64,000 nucleotides of DNA from Pseudotamlana haliotis (GCF_008806375.1 NZ_WAAT01000050.1:186001-250000), one strand, 5' to 3'; numbered from the stretch's first letter, positions 8,823 through 17,894 are shown. Translations and numbers: made by a program. Notes: a model not told the origin generated them from the sequence alone.

Positions 8823-10091
8823 TTAAGTACGTTTCAACTGTTTTTGAATTTTCTTAATCGCTGATTGAATAGATTTTTCAGGTTCGATAATATTATAGGC
8901 ACCCCAAAAACGTGGATCTGAAAACCCTGAAGCTTTTTCTGTTAAAATAGTGGTAGGTCTAATCACTTGACTTCTGTTTTTGCTTAATTTCGAGTCATTG
9001 ATCTCCCAGTCTGTTATGGCCATTTCACTGTTTAAGGTGTAGGTGCTGTTAAAAAGTTTGCCTTCCCAGTTTACCTTAAAGGTTAGAGAAATATTGCTGT
9101 AGGCATAATGCCATTTTCCATTTTTGGTTCTGTAATTCACGCGGTATGCGGTTTCGGTAGGGTAAACATCTGCTTTTCGCGGTTTTTTACGAACAAAATG
9201 TTCACTTGCGAGTGTACGGTTTGAAATATTTAAACTATAAACAGCGTTGGTTAAAGCTCGGGTTTCTGCATCAATAAAAAGTTTACCATAATATAAAGGC
9301 GTATTTAAGTTTTCTTTTTGTTTAAAATCAACCACATAAATTAAGCGGTCGTTGATTTTTGTAGCTTTATCAAAACTGAAATCATAATGAGGTATAGATT
9401 CTTCAGTAAAAATAAACTCTGGGTACTTAATGATATCTGTATATAGATTACTAAAAGGCCCGCCTTGTAGTTTTAAGGCCAACGTGTCTAACTTTTTATA
9501 ATCAGTGGTTTTTCTAGCTTTAACCAACTCAATATAGTCACGGCTTAAATTATCGTAAGGTTCCTTGTGTATTCTAACCACAGCTTCTGATAATGAGGCA
9601 TTTTTTTTGCGTTTTTTTATAGTTTCACGGTAAAAAGCAGTCATTAAAGTACCTTGGTCATTGTAAATACTCCCTTTTTTACTTAAAACATCCATAACTA
9701 ATGCTTTAGCATTACTTGGTGTAGAGACGATGCTAATTTCATCTAAGTTGGTGGTTACAGGGTTTAAACGAATTTTTTCATGATTTTTAAATGCTGAAAC
9801 TTCAATTTCAACTTTTTCATATCCCAAATAGGAGATGCTTATGATGCCGTTTAGGTGGTCTTTGGGGATTTTTAAAGCAAAATGGCCGTCATTATTTGAA
9901 ACGGTGCTCATGTTGGAATTTAATAACGCGATATCAGCAAAAATCAAGTCATCATGTGTATCGGCATCAATGACTTTACCTTCAATTTCTTTAAATTGTT
10001 CAGGGGTTTCTTCTTGAGCCATTACGGTGTTCGTCCCAAATAAAATTAGGATGAACACAAATAGCCCTTTAATGTAGCATGTCTTTTTCAT
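8823..10091 (-). CDS. Exported carboxypeptidase-regulatory-like domain protein
   Basis: Exported protein of 422 residues with a signal peptide (MKKTCYIKGLF...TVMAQ) and, at about residues 37-115, a carboxypeptidase-D-regulatory-like beta-sandwich (EIEGKVIDADT...ISYLGYEKVEIEV), common in Bacteroidota surface proteins. The rest, about 300 residues, is beta-rich without motifs that I recognise. There is no TonB plug or barrel signature and no enzyme residues. The frame is open 309 nt further upstream, but that extension encodes a decayed cytochrome peroxidase end, so the start is placed at the signal-peptide Met (ATG complement at 10089-10091). A good terminator lies downstream. Confidence 0.8.
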   Translation of the reverse strand: MKKTCYIKGLFVFILILFGTNTVMAQEETPEQFKEIEGKVIDADTHDDLIFADIALLNSNMSTVSNNDGHFALKIPKDHLNGIISISYLGYEKVEIEVSAFKNHEKIRLNPVTTNLDEISIVSTPSNAKALVMDVLSKKGSIYNDQGTLMTAFYRETIKKRKKNASLSEAVVRIHKEPYDNLSRDYIELVKARKTTDYKKLDTLALKLQGGPFSNLYTDIIKYPEFIFTEESIPHYDFSFDKATKINDRLIYVVDFKQKENLNTPLYYGKLFIDAETRALTNAVYSLNISNRTLASEHFVRKKPRKADVYPTETAYRVNYRTKNGKWHYAYSNISLTFKVNWEGKLFNSTYTLNSEMAITDWEINDSKLSKNRSQVIRPTTILTEKASGFSDPRFWGAYNIIEPEKSIQSAIKKIQKQLKRT

Positions 10092-10190
10092 AATATTAGA
10101 GTTATAGATGGTGCTATAATATACGGAAAATTCATGTAAAACGCTAATTATCAACAATGTTAGTTGCTTTGTGAAATCGGCTCTAGACTG

Positions 10191-10400
10191 GTCTGTAAGG
10201 CTTTTCATAAAAGCAATTAAAGCAATCTGTTCTTTTTTAGTTAAATCTAAATTATCAAAAGGCAAGGTTTGGTGTGCCAAATCAAAACCAAATCCAACAC
10301 CGCCGCCTTCATTATAAAACTCAACGACTTCCTCTAAGGTGTTAGATACACCATTTGATTGCGCATTGGCCAAATGAGGTTTGGATAAATTAGTGCTCAA
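10191..10400 (-). pseudogene. Truncated C-terminal remnant of a di-haem cytochrome c peroxidase
   Basis: About 70 codons read as the C-terminal end of a MauG/CCP-type di-haem peroxidase. TLEEVVEFYNEGGG, then QTLPFDNLDLT and the ending ALIAFMKSLTD are characteristic. The stretch before TLEEVV, normally PYMHNG, reads ANAQSNGV, so the haem-ligand region is degraded. No CxxCH haem motif remains, there is no proper start, and an in-frame stop lies just upstream (10407-10409). It is fused in frame by chance to the region before the next signal peptide. Confidence 0.75.
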
Positions 10401-10508
10401 GATATCTTAGTATTTTCTAAGTGTTAATTTCAGGAGAAACATCTTAACTTAATTTTTAGATTTGCTAAAATAGAATAACAGTATATTTACGTGATTTTTA
10501 AGTGGCAT

Positions 10509-12110
10509 ATGCAGTATAAAACCCTACCATTCTATAAAACTGGCTATTTTTCAACCTTAATTTGTGATTATTTAGCTGAAAAACCAGAATTGAAACCTTT
10601 TTATAATAGGTTTCCTGAAATTGATGCTTTCCAAAAGCAAATAGAAGAAAAAGGCCAATCTTTTGGTCTAGAAGCACGAGTGACTTTAGTTTCGGCTTTA
10701 AAAAATCAATATCAAGATGTTGAAACTTCAGAATTGACCTTAAGTCATATTGAGTTACTAAGTGCTGAGAACAGCTTTACGGTAACTACGGGGCATCAGC
10801 TTAATTTATTTACAGGACCACTTTATTTTCTGTACAAAATTGTTTCAGCAATAAATCTTTCTAAGGCATTAAAATTGAAGTACCCAGAGCATAATTTTGT
10901 ACCGGTGTATTGGATGGCTACGGAAGACCACGATTTTGAGGAAATCAATTATTTTAATTTCAACGGAAAGAAAGTACAATGGAATCGCAAAGCGGAAGGC
11001 CCTGTTGGTGAATTATCTACCGAAGGTTTAGATGCTGTGTTTGACGTATTTTCGGAAGAATTGGGCCATAGCTCAAATGCTGAAACTATAAAAGTGTTGT
11101 TTGAATCAGCCTATTTAAGGCATGATAATTTGGCTGAATCCACACGTTTTCTAGCCAATGCTTTATTTCAAGAGTATGGTTTGGTGATTATTGATGTTAA
11201 TGATACCAGCTTGAAAAAGGAATTTGTTCCATACATGGAACATGAATTACGCAATCAAGTGTCTTTTAAAGCAGTTTCAAAAACGAATGATAAGCTAGCG
11301 GAAGTATCCGATGATTACAACATTCAAGTAAACCCAAGAGAAATAAACTTATTCTATATTGCTGAAAATTTACGTGAACGTATCGTTTTTGAAGAAGGAA
11401 TTTACAAAGTTTTAAACTCAAATATCACTTGGACTGAAACTGAATTAATAAAACACCTCAATGAAAACCCTGAACGTTTTTCACCAAATGTGATTATGCG
11501 TCCGCTATATCAAGAAGTGATTTTACCTAACCTATGTTATATAGGTGGTGGTGGCGAATTGGCCTATTGGTTTCAGCTGAAAGATTTTTTTGAAACCGTA
11601 AATGTGCCTTTTCCTATGTTACTATTGCGGAATTCAGTATTAATTCAAACTGAAAACCAACTCAAAAAGTTGGAAAACTTAAATATTTCTACCGAAACCC
11701 TATTTTTAAAACAAAGTACCTTTATAAATAAAAAGGTTCGTGATATTTCGAACATCGACATTGATTTTTCAGATCAGAAAAAGCATTTACAGGAACAATT
11801 TAAGAGCATGTATGACTTAGCTGAGCAAACTGATAAATCTTTTATTGGCGCTGTAAAAGCCCAAGAAGTGAAACAAATCAAAGGTTTAGAGCATTTAGAA
11901 AAACGATTGCTTAAAGCACAAAAGCGAAAATTGTCTGATGAGGTGTTACGTATGACAGAGCTTCAAAATCAATTGTTTCCAAATCAAAGCCTGCAAGAGC
12001 GCAACACGAATTTTTCTCAGTTTTATATGGAATATGGCGAAAAGCTAATTCCGAGTTTAATAGAAAAATTAGATCCTTTAAGCGGTGAGTTTTCTATACT
12101 GACTTTGTAA
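10509..12110 (+). CDS. bshC: Bacillithiol biosynthesis cysteine-adding enzyme BshC
   Basis: Last enzyme of bacillithiol synthesis: it adds cysteine to glucosaminyl-malate. The family signature is clear: TVTTGHQLNLFTGPLYFLYKI, then VPVYWMATEDHDFEEI, and later the IGGGGELAYWFQ stretch. A C-terminal coiled coil (about 430-500) is as expected. The ATG at 10509 gives MQYKTLPFYKTGYFS, the usual family start, at 533 residues; a GTG 18 nt upstream (10491) is in frame but less likely. A TATATTTA -7-like box lies near 10482. The gene stands alone and is followed by a strong hairpin. YpdA, the proposed bacillithiol disulfide reductase, is encoded at 59.8 kb. Confidence 0.92.
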   Translation: MQYKTLPFYKTGYFSTLICDYLAEKPELKPFYNRFPEIDAFQKQIEEKGQSFGLEARVTLVSALKNQYQDVETSELTLSHIELLSAENSFTVTTGHQLNLFTGPLYFLYKIVSAINLSKALKLKYPEHNFVPVYWMATEDHDFEEINYFNFNGKKVQWNRKAEGPVGELSTEGLDAVFDVFSEELGHSSNAETIKVLFESAYLRHDNLAESTRFLANALFQEYGLVIIDVNDTSLKKEFVPYMEHELRNQVSFKAVSKTNDKLAEVSDDYNIQVNPREINLFYIAENLRERIVFEEGIYKVLNSNITWTETELIKHLNENPERFSPNVIMRPLYQEVILPNLCYIGGGGELAYWFQLKDFFETVNVPFPMLLLRNSVLIQTENQLKKLENLNISTETLFLKQSTFINKKVRDISNIDIDFSDQKKHLQEQFKSMYDLAEQTDKSFIGAVKAQEVKQIKGLEHLEKRLLKAQKRKLSDEVLRMTELQNQLFPNQSLQERNTNFSQFYMEYGEKLIPSLIEKLDPLSGEFSILTL

Positions 12111-12193
12111 TTGCTGTTTTTTGCCCGTCCGTATTATTTAAATTTAAGGAGAACTAGTAATGCTTTACGCCATGATGGCTTTTCTTTATTTAG

Positions 12194-12226
12194 AGACCTT
12201 TCAGGTTTTTAAAACCTGAAAGGTCT
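12194..12226. repeat. Perfect 16-bp inverted repeat (REP-like hairpin)
   Basis: AGACCTTTCAGGTTTT (12194-12209) is followed after one base by its exact reverse complement (12211-12226). The near-absent spacer means a cruciform or hairpin with an A/T loop. It is GC-richer than the surroundings and sits about 85 nt after bshC. It looks like a dispersed intergenic repeat and may also act as a terminator. Confidence 0.75.
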
Positions 12227-12261
12227 GGTTTTAAATTAGCTCTAATTTTATCCATAACTTC

Positions 12262-12394
12262 TTCAATTTTATAGTTGAATTTTCGTTTCTAATACACGTA
12301 TTCTTGTCTATGTTAACTCTTTTCAATTTTAGTTGAACTAAATTTCATAGTTTCTAATGATAAGCTTAATTTTGAATTCGATATTTAAATTCAA
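12262..12394. promoter_or_regulatory. Three TTCAA/TTGAA palindromes upstream of the decarboxylase
   Basis: TTCAA-N8-TTGAA at 12262-12279, TTCAA-N6-TTGAA at 12322-12337 and TTGAATT-N9-AATTCAA at 12372-12394 lie within 140 bp upstream of the ATG at 12400. The recurring half-site suggests an operator array, but AT-rich sequence produces such motifs by chance. Confidence 0.3.
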
Positions 12395-12399
12395 CTTAA

Positions 12400-13773
12400 A
12401 TGCATAAAATTGATTTTGATTTGGTAGAGATGACTATGGATACCATGAAATATGTTATCGATAGAGTCTCGTCTACAACCACTAAAATAGGAAAGCCCAA
12501 AAAGGCCGAAGAATTAAAAGCCCTAGTTGGTGAAACCGTTACCGAAAAAGGTATTGGTGGTGAATATGCGTTTGAGTTATGGCGTAAGCATTTAGCTGTT
12601 GCTAATGTTCCCGTAGATCACCCAAGAAATTTAGCCTTTGTACCAGCCTCACCAACACGAGCAGCTATTATGTTCGATTTAGTGACGGCAGCATCTAGTA
12701 TTCACGGTGCCTACTGGATGGAAGGTGCTGGTGGTATTTTTTGTGAAAACGAAGCCATGCGTTGGATGGTGTCCTTAACCGGTATGCCAGAAGGCGCTTT
12801 TGGTGTGTTTACCAGCGGTGGTACGGCAGCGAACCTATCGGCTATTGTTGCGGCACGTGAAAATTGGAGAAGCAGTGATGAAAAACATCAAGCTCAAAAA
12901 GGACTTATAATCACGTCTATTGGTGCGCACTCTTCAGTAAAAGCCATGGCTAAAGTGGCCGATATTGATGTTGTACTAGTAGATACCGAAGATTGCTTAG
13001 AAAAAGAAGCCCTTTTAGAAACCATAAACAGCTTATCAGAAGTAGAAAAACAACGTTTATTTGCTGTTGTTGGAACAGGAGGTACTACAAATGCAGGAAT
13101 TATTGATGATTTAGAAGGAATCGCCGAGGTTTGTGAAGCCGAAAATTTATGGTTTCATGTGGATGCTGCCTATGGAGGTGGTGCTTTAATGGCAGATTCA
13201 GTAAAGCACTTATTTAAGGGTATTGAAAGAGCTGATAGTATTACTATCGATCCGCATAAATGGATGTTTTCACCTTATGATTGTGGCGCCGTTATTTATA
13301 AACACCCGGAATTGGCAAAAAACGCCCATTCTCAAGAGGGGTCTTACCTTGATATTTTTAAAGATGAAGGGGCTCACGGATTTAACCCAACCGATTATCA
13401 AATACAATTAACACGTCGAGTACGTGGTTTGCCTTTATGGTTTTCATTAGCCATGCATGGTACCAATAGGTATAAGGAGGCTGTTGAGCGTGGTATTGAA
13501 TTGGCTCAAACTGCTGGACGATTAATTAAAGATATGCCGCACGTAGAGTTGGTTAGAGACCCTAGTTTATCTTGCGTATTATACAGACGTATTGGTTGGA
13601 AACCTGAAGATTATACGCATTGGACCTATGAAAATCACGAATCCGGATTTGCTCTGGTCACCCCTACAAAATGGAAAACAGGTGATCGCTTTGAAACCGT
13701 TTCTCGTTTTTGTTTTATTAATCCTGATACTACAGAAGAAGATATTCGCATGATTTTAGAAACCATGTCTTAA
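12400..13773 (+). CDS. PLP-dependent group II amino-acid decarboxylase
   Basis: Cytosolic pyridoxal-phosphate decarboxylase of the glutamate/aromatic amino-acid group. It has TSGGTAANLSA, which binds the phosphate, HVDAAYGGG with the Asp that holds the pyridine nitrogen, and DPHKWM, where K287 should form the Schiff base. At 457 residues it has the usual length of group II enzymes. The substrate (aromatic amino acid, glutamate or diaminobutyrate) cannot be decided from these motifs. It stands as a single gene before guaA, with an unusually palindrome-rich upstream region. Confidence 0.85.
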   Translation: MHKIDFDLVEMTMDTMKYVIDRVSSTTTKIGKPKKAEELKALVGETVTEKGIGGEYAFELWRKHLAVANVPVDHPRNLAFVPASPTRAAIMFDLVTAASSIHGAYWMEGAGGIFCENEAMRWMVSLTGMPEGAFGVFTSGGTAANLSAIVAARENWRSSDEKHQAQKGLIITSIGAHSSVKAMAKVADIDVVLVDTEDCLEKEALLETINSLSEVEKQRLFAVVGTGGTTNAGIIDDLEGIAEVCEAENLWFHVDAAYGGGALMADSVKHLFKGIERADSITIDPHKWMFSPYDCGAVIYKHPELAKNAHSQEGSYLDIFKDEGAHGFNPTDYQIQLTRRVRGLPLWFSLAMHGTNRYKEAVERGIELAQTAGRLIKDMPHVELVRDPSLSCVLYRRIGWKPEDYTHWTYENHESGFALVTPTKWKTGDRFETVSRFCFINPDTTEEDIRMILETMS

Positions 13774-13822
13774 AAAATTATAAAAAAAGTGGCGTGTAAT
13801 TCGTCAATAAAAAATCAATTCC

Positions 13823-13830
13823 TATTTTTG
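13823..13830 (+). promoter_or_regulatory. -7 box directly before guaA
   Basis: TATTTTTG matches TAnnTTTG exactly and ends only 3 nt before the guaA ATG. Transcription would begin at or just around the start codon, implying a leaderless or nearly leaderless mRNA. Confidence 0.5.
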
Positions 13831-13833
13831 CGC

Positions 13834-15369
13834 ATGCAACATGATAAGGTACTAATTTTAGACTTCGGATCGCAATACACACAGCTTATTGCTCGTAGAG
13901 TTAGAGAACTCAACATTTATTCCGAAATACATCCATTTAATAAGATTCCAAGCAACTTAGAAGAATACAAAGCTGTAATTCTTTCTGGTAGCCCAAACTC
14001 AGTAAGAGGTGAAGCAGCCTTACATCCTGAACTGGATGGGATTAGAGGTGTTAAGCCGATGCTTGCCGTTTGTTATGGCGCACAATATTTGGCACATTTT
14101 TCTGGCGGAGAAGTAGCACCATCAAATACCAGAGAGTATGGTCGTGCTAATTTATCGTTTATTAAAACTAATGAACCGTTTTTTGCACATATTCATACGG
14201 GAAGTCAAGTTTGGATGAGCCATAGTGATACGATTAAAAAACTTCCTGAAAACGGAGTTTTAATTGCAAGTACACACGATGTGGAAAATGCAGCTTATAG
14301 AATTGATGGTGAAGAAACTTACGCCATTCAATTTCACCCAGAAGTATACCACTCAACTGATGGTAAACAACTCCTTGAGAACTTTTTAGTAAGCATAGCG
14401 GGCGTTCAACAAGATTGGACTCCAGATTCTTTTGTTGAAGAAACTGTTGAAGCTATTCAAGAAAAAGTAGGTGGTGATAAAGTGGTTTTAGGACTTTCAG
14501 GAGGGGTAGATTCTACCGTTGCTGCAGTACTTTTAAACAAAGCTATTGGCGATAATTTATACTGTATTTTCGTAAATAACGGACTTCTTCGTAAAGATGA
14601 GTTTGAAAGCGTATTGAAACAATACGAAGGCATGGGACTTAATGTAAAAGGTGTTGATGCTTCAGATCGTTTTTTAGATGCTTTAAAAGGTATTGAAGAT
14701 CCAGAATTAAAACGTAAAGCTATCGGAAATGCTTTTATTGAAGTTTTTGATGATGAAGCTCATAAATTAACAGATGTTAAATGGTTGGCTCAAGGAACTA
14801 TTTACCCTGATGTTATTGAAAGTGTTTCTGCTACAGGAGGCCCTTCAGCAACGATTAAAAGTCACCATAATGTAGGAGGTTTACCTGATTTTATGAAGCT
14901 TAAAATCGTAGAACCTTTACGTGCTATTTTTAAAGATGAAGTAAGACGTGTAGGGGCTACATTAGGTATTGATCCTGAATTATTAGGACGTCACCCGTTT
15001 CCTGGACCTGGTTTAGGAATTCGAATTTTAGGTGATATTACGGCTGAAAAAGTACGTATTCTTCAAGAAGTTGATGCGATTTTTATCAACGGATTGAAAT
15101 CATGGGGACTTTACGATAAAGTTTGGCAGGCTGGAGCCATGTTGCTTCCAGTAAACAGTGTTGGTGTTATGGGTGATGAGCGTACCTATGAAAAATGTGT
15201 AGCGCTTAGAGCTGTAGAAAGTACCGATGGTATGACTGCCGATTGGGTAAATTTACCTTATGAGTTTTTACAAAAAACATCAAATGACATTATAAATAAA
15301 GTAAAAGGTGTTAACCGCGTGGTTTACGATATTAGCTCCAAACCACCTGCTACCATTGAATGGGAATAA
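13834..15369 (+). CDS. guaA: GMP synthase (glutamine-hydrolysing)
   Basis: Converts XMP to GMP with ATP and glutamine. The N-terminal class I glutamine amidotransferase has its nucleophile at C80 (LAVCYGAQY) and the His/Glu of the triad in QFHPEV. The ATP-pyrophosphatase domain has the P-loop SGGVDSTV, and the C-terminal dimerisation domain ends KPPATIEWE. The start is set at 13834 because [17 protein letters not shown] is the canonical beginning. A frame extension to 13789 would read through the promoter box. The protein is 511 residues, normal for the family. A MITE-like element lies between the gene and its terminator. Confidence 0.96.
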   Translation: MQHDKVLILDFGSQYTQLIARRVRELNIYSEIHPFNKIPSNLEEYKAVILSGSPNSVRGEAALHPELDGIRGVKPMLAVCYGAQYLAHFSGGEVAPSNTREYGRANLSFIKTNEPFFAHIHTGSQVWMSHSDTIKKLPENGVLIASTHDVENAAYRIDGEETYAIQFHPEVYHSTDGKQLLENFLVSIAGVQQDWTPDSFVEETVEAIQEKVGGDKVVLGLSGGVDSTVAAVLLNKAIGDNLYCIFVNNGLLRKDEFESVLKQYEGMGLNVKGVDASDRFLDALKGIEDPELKRKAIGNAFIEVFDDEAHKLTDVKWLAQGTIYPDVIESVSATGGPSATIKSHHNVGGLPDFMKLKIVEPLRAIFKDEVRRVGATLGIDPELLGRHPFPGPGLGIRILGDITAEKVRILQEVDAIFINGLKSWGLYDKVWQAGAMLLPVNSVGVMGDERTYEKCVALRAVESTDGMTADWVNLPYEFLQKTSNDIINKVKGVNRVVYDISSKPPATIEWE

Positions 15370-15410
15370 AGATAATGACAAAACCATTAAATTTTGTGAT
15401 TAAGGATTAA

Positions 15411-15572
15411 ATACCAATTTAATTGTATAATGCCGTATTCTTAACTTGAATTATTTTTTGTTCAGATAAAATAGAAAATCCAAGCATAGCCGTAGCTACG
15501 GTTTTATTTTATATTGAAATTTGGACGAAAAAGAAACAAATTATATGCGACATTATATGGTTAAAATGGTAT
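15411..15572. mobile_element. MITE-like element, copy A (162 bp)
   Basis: The ends are imperfect inverted repeats (left ATACCAATTTAATTGTATAA; right, read inward, ATACCATTTTAACCATATAA). The reverse complement of 32459-32620 aligns over the full 162 bp with about 14 mismatches. It has no coding capacity. An internal 12-bp perfect palindrome, CCGTAGCTACGG, lies near the middle. If the true ends are TACC...GGTA, TAAA flanks both sides. It lies between guaA and its terminator, in an intergenic stretch of 345 bases. Confidence 0.8.
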
Positions 15573-15614
15573 AAATACATAATTTTGGTTTTGGCATACT
15601 ATATGATAAAAGAG

Positions 15615-15642
15615 AAAGGATGTTTATGACATCCTTTTTTTT
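15615..15642 (+). terminator. Terminator downstream of guaA
   Basis: AAAGGATGT pairs with ACATCCTTT around TTATG and is followed by a T-tract. The MITE-like element separates it from guaA by about 250 nt. Confidence 0.8.
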
Positions 15643-15714
15643 ATTTAAAATTAATGTAATACGGCGTAGATATTCGCGTTTTATTATATTTATATCCGCA
15701 GATTATAACACACT

Positions 15715-17652
15715 ATGAATAGATTTTTTTTAGTACTGGTTTTTGTATTTAGTTTTACATGGGTTGAGGCTCAAAATTTTAGCACACACAATGTAAAAGC
15801 AGGCGAAACCGTTGAAGGATTAGCAAAACGTTATTACGTACCTGTTTCAGAAATTTATAAGTTAAATCCAGATGCTAAAAGAGGCTTAAAACCAAATACG
15901 GTTTTAATTATTCCGACGTCAAAAGCTGTTATTCCTGAAACAAAAACCACAACTACTAGAGAGTTTCAAGGTTTGAAACAGCACCGCGTGAAACGAAAAG
16001 AAACCTTGTACAGTTTAGCTAAAGCTTATAATGTAGAAGAAGCCGATATCAAAAAATATAATAAATCCTTGTATTCAAATCCATTAAGAAAAGGTGATAG
16101 AATACAAATTCCAGTTTATAAAACTGTTAAAGTTGTTGAAGAATTAAAACCAACAAAAACATATACGGTTTTAGCTAAAGAAGGAAAATGGCGGGTGGCC
16201 TATAAATTTGACATCACTCTAAAGGAGTTGGAAACCTTGAATCCAGATATGGGGGAGGTTTTACAAGAAGGGCAAGTTTTAAATGTTCCTAATGTCGATG
16301 TTTCGGAAGAAAAAGAAGTTGATGATCAATACAGTTATTATAAAGTACTACCTAAAGAAGGCTTTTATAGACTGAAATTGAAGTTAGGCTTAGAACAAGC
16401 TGAAATTGAAGCGCTCAACCCAGGTTTAGCCGAGTCTGGACTAAAAGCTGGTATGATTCTTAAAATTCCATATTCTGAAGAACATGCGCCAATTGCAGGA
16501 GGTTCGGTTGCCGAAAAAGTGAACCTAGTTGATAGTATTTCTAATCGCAAAACAAAACACTTGGCAGTGATGCTTCCTTTTAGGTTAAATCGTGTAGATT
16601 TTGATTCTATTGCACATACAAAACAGAGTATTAATAGTGACCCTTATTTAAACGCTTCTTTAGAATTTTATTCAGGGGTTTTAGTTGCTGTAGATTCACT
16701 TAAAAAACTTGGTATTTCGTTAAAAATAGATGTGTATGACACCAAAAACTCTGTTGGTGAAGTTTCTAAAATCATTAATAGTCATGATTTTAAAAATGTT
16801 GATGCGGTTATTGGTCCGTTAACGTCATCTTGTTTTGATAAAGTGTCTTCAGATTTGAATCAGGATCATATTCCAGTAGTATCTCCAATTGGTCTAAATT
16901 TAAAATTACGTGATAACGTGTTTCAATCAAGACCATCAGACGCTTTGTTAAAAGACAAAATTGTAAACTTTGTAAAAGCTGATACGATTGCTCATAATGT
17001 ATTAATCATTTCAGATTCTAAGGCCTCATCTAAAGCTAATGCGCTTAAACAAGATTTTCCAACAGCAAGTCAAGTGCATTCGAGAAAAGATAAAAAAGGG
17101 AAAGATGAATTTTTTGCAACACGAGAGGATGTTAATAAAGGCCTAAATCCCGGAAAGAATTATGTGTTTTTAGAAACTAATAACGAAGGTTTTGCTTCAA
17201 ATATTACCAGTATATTGGCTTCTTTAATCAGTAAAGGAAATCCTGAATTAAAACAGGAGGCTGTTGATATTGTATTGGTAACAAGCCATATAAATTCGGC
17301 ATTTGAGGGTGATGAAATTAACAATACACACCTTTCTAAATTGCAATTTCATTTTGCTTCGGGCTCTAAAGAATACAATGAGACTGAAGATAATTCTTTT
17401 GTGAAATTGTATAAGAATCAATATCACACGATTCCTAATAAAAGAGCCGTAAAAGGTTTTGATTTAATGCTAGATGTTGGTTTGCGTTTAGCTGCCTCCG
17501 ATGATCTGTATATGTCGGCAATGCAAGCGCATTTAACCGAGTATGTTGAAAATAAATTCGCTTATAAGAAGCAGCCTATGGGAGGCTATTATAACGATAC
17601 CGTCTACTTGGTGAAGCATCAGGATTTAAGAATTGTTGAAGTCGCAGAGTAA
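15715..17652 (+). CDS. LysM-repeat protein with periplasmic-binding-like domain
   Basis: Exported cell-wall protein. A signal peptide (MNRFFLVLVFVF...EAQ) is followed by four LysM-type repeats at about residues 24-67, 90-135, 147-193 and 206-252. Repeats 1 and 2 are the clearest (VKAGETVEGLAKRYYV and VKRKETLYSLAKAYNV). The remaining 370 residues resemble a type I periplasmic-binding fold (LAVMLPFRLN near 280, VIGPLTSS, VVSPIG). I infer that it binds peptidoglycan through LysM while the C-terminal domain holds a ligand or partner. No transporter genes are adjacent. A DUF3820 gene follows after 1 nt, so the two are likely co-translated. Confidence 0.85.
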   Translation: MNRFFLVLVFVFSFTWVEAQNFSTHNVKAGETVEGLAKRYYVPVSEIYKLNPDAKRGLKPNTVLIIPTSKAVIPETKTTTTREFQGLKQHRVKRKETLYSLAKAYNVEEADIKKYNKSLYSNPLRKGDRIQIPVYKTVKVVEELKPTKTYTVLAKEGKWRVAYKFDITLKELETLNPDMGEVLQEGQVLNVPNVDVSEEKEVDDQYSYYKVLPKEGFYRLKLKLGLEQAEIEALNPGLAESGLKAGMILKIPYSEEHAPIAGGSVAEKVNLVDSISNRKTKHLAVMLPFRLNRVDFDSIAHTKQSINSDPYLNASLEFYSGVLVAVDSLKKLGISLKIDVYDTKNSVGEVSKIINSHDFKNVDAVIGPLTSSCFDKVSSDLNQDHIPVVSPIGLNLKLRDNVFQSRPSDALLKDKIVNFVKADTIAHNVLIISDSKASSKANALKQDFPTASQVHSRKDKKGKDEFFATREDVNKGLNPGKNYVFLETNNEGFASNITSILASLISKGNPELKQEAVDIVLVTSHINSAFEGDEINNTHLSKLQFHFASGSKEYNETEDNSFVKLYKNQYHTIPNKRAVKGFDLMLDVGLRLAASDDLYMSAMQAHLTEYVENKFAYKKQPMGGYYNDTVYLVKHQDLRIVEVAE

Positions 17653-17653
17653 T

Positions 17654-17881
17654 ATGCTCCCAGACAAACAATTTCTTATAGACCTTGCGCATACTAAAAT
17701 GCCTTTTGGAAAATATAAAGACCGCTTTTTAATTGATTTGCCTGAGTATTATGTGGTGTGGTATCATAGTAAAGGTTTTCCAAAAGGGAAATTAGGGTTA
17801 ATGTTAGAACAGGTTTACGAACTAAAATTAAACGGGCTTGAAGATATTATACGGAATATCAAACGTCAATACCCAAAATAA
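17654..17881 (+). CDS. DUF3820 family small protein
   Basis: 75-residue cytosolic protein of the DUF3820 type, recognised by MPFGKYKDRFLIDLPEYY and the following GFPKGKLG. Function is unknown; in other bacteria related domains sit beside exonuclease-like proteins. The ATG at 17654 follows the TAA of the LysM gene by one base, so the start is chosen there rather than at a TTG seven codons upstream inside that gene. It ends 13 nt before a convergent gene. Confidence 0.8.
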   Translation: MLPDKQFLIDLAHTKMPFGKYKDRFLIDLPEYYVVWYHSKGFPKGKLGLMLEQVYELKLNGLEDIIRNIKRQYPK

Positions 17882-17894
17882 GTATTGTTTTGTC

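Noticed and set aside
10092-10400. N-terminal extension of the carboxypeptidase-regulatory-domain protein to a 525-residue product
   Set aside because: It places a signal peptide in the middle of the protein, and the extra residues are a peroxidase remnant starting from a TTG next to a stop codon.
13789-13833. Earlier guaA start
   Set aside because: The extra 15 codons cover the -7 box, and the canonical GMP synthase start is the Met at 13834.
15408-15575. Target-site duplication of the 162-bp element
   Set aside because: TAAA flanks copy A on both sides, but copy B has GTAA and TAAA, so a defined duplication cannot be claimed.
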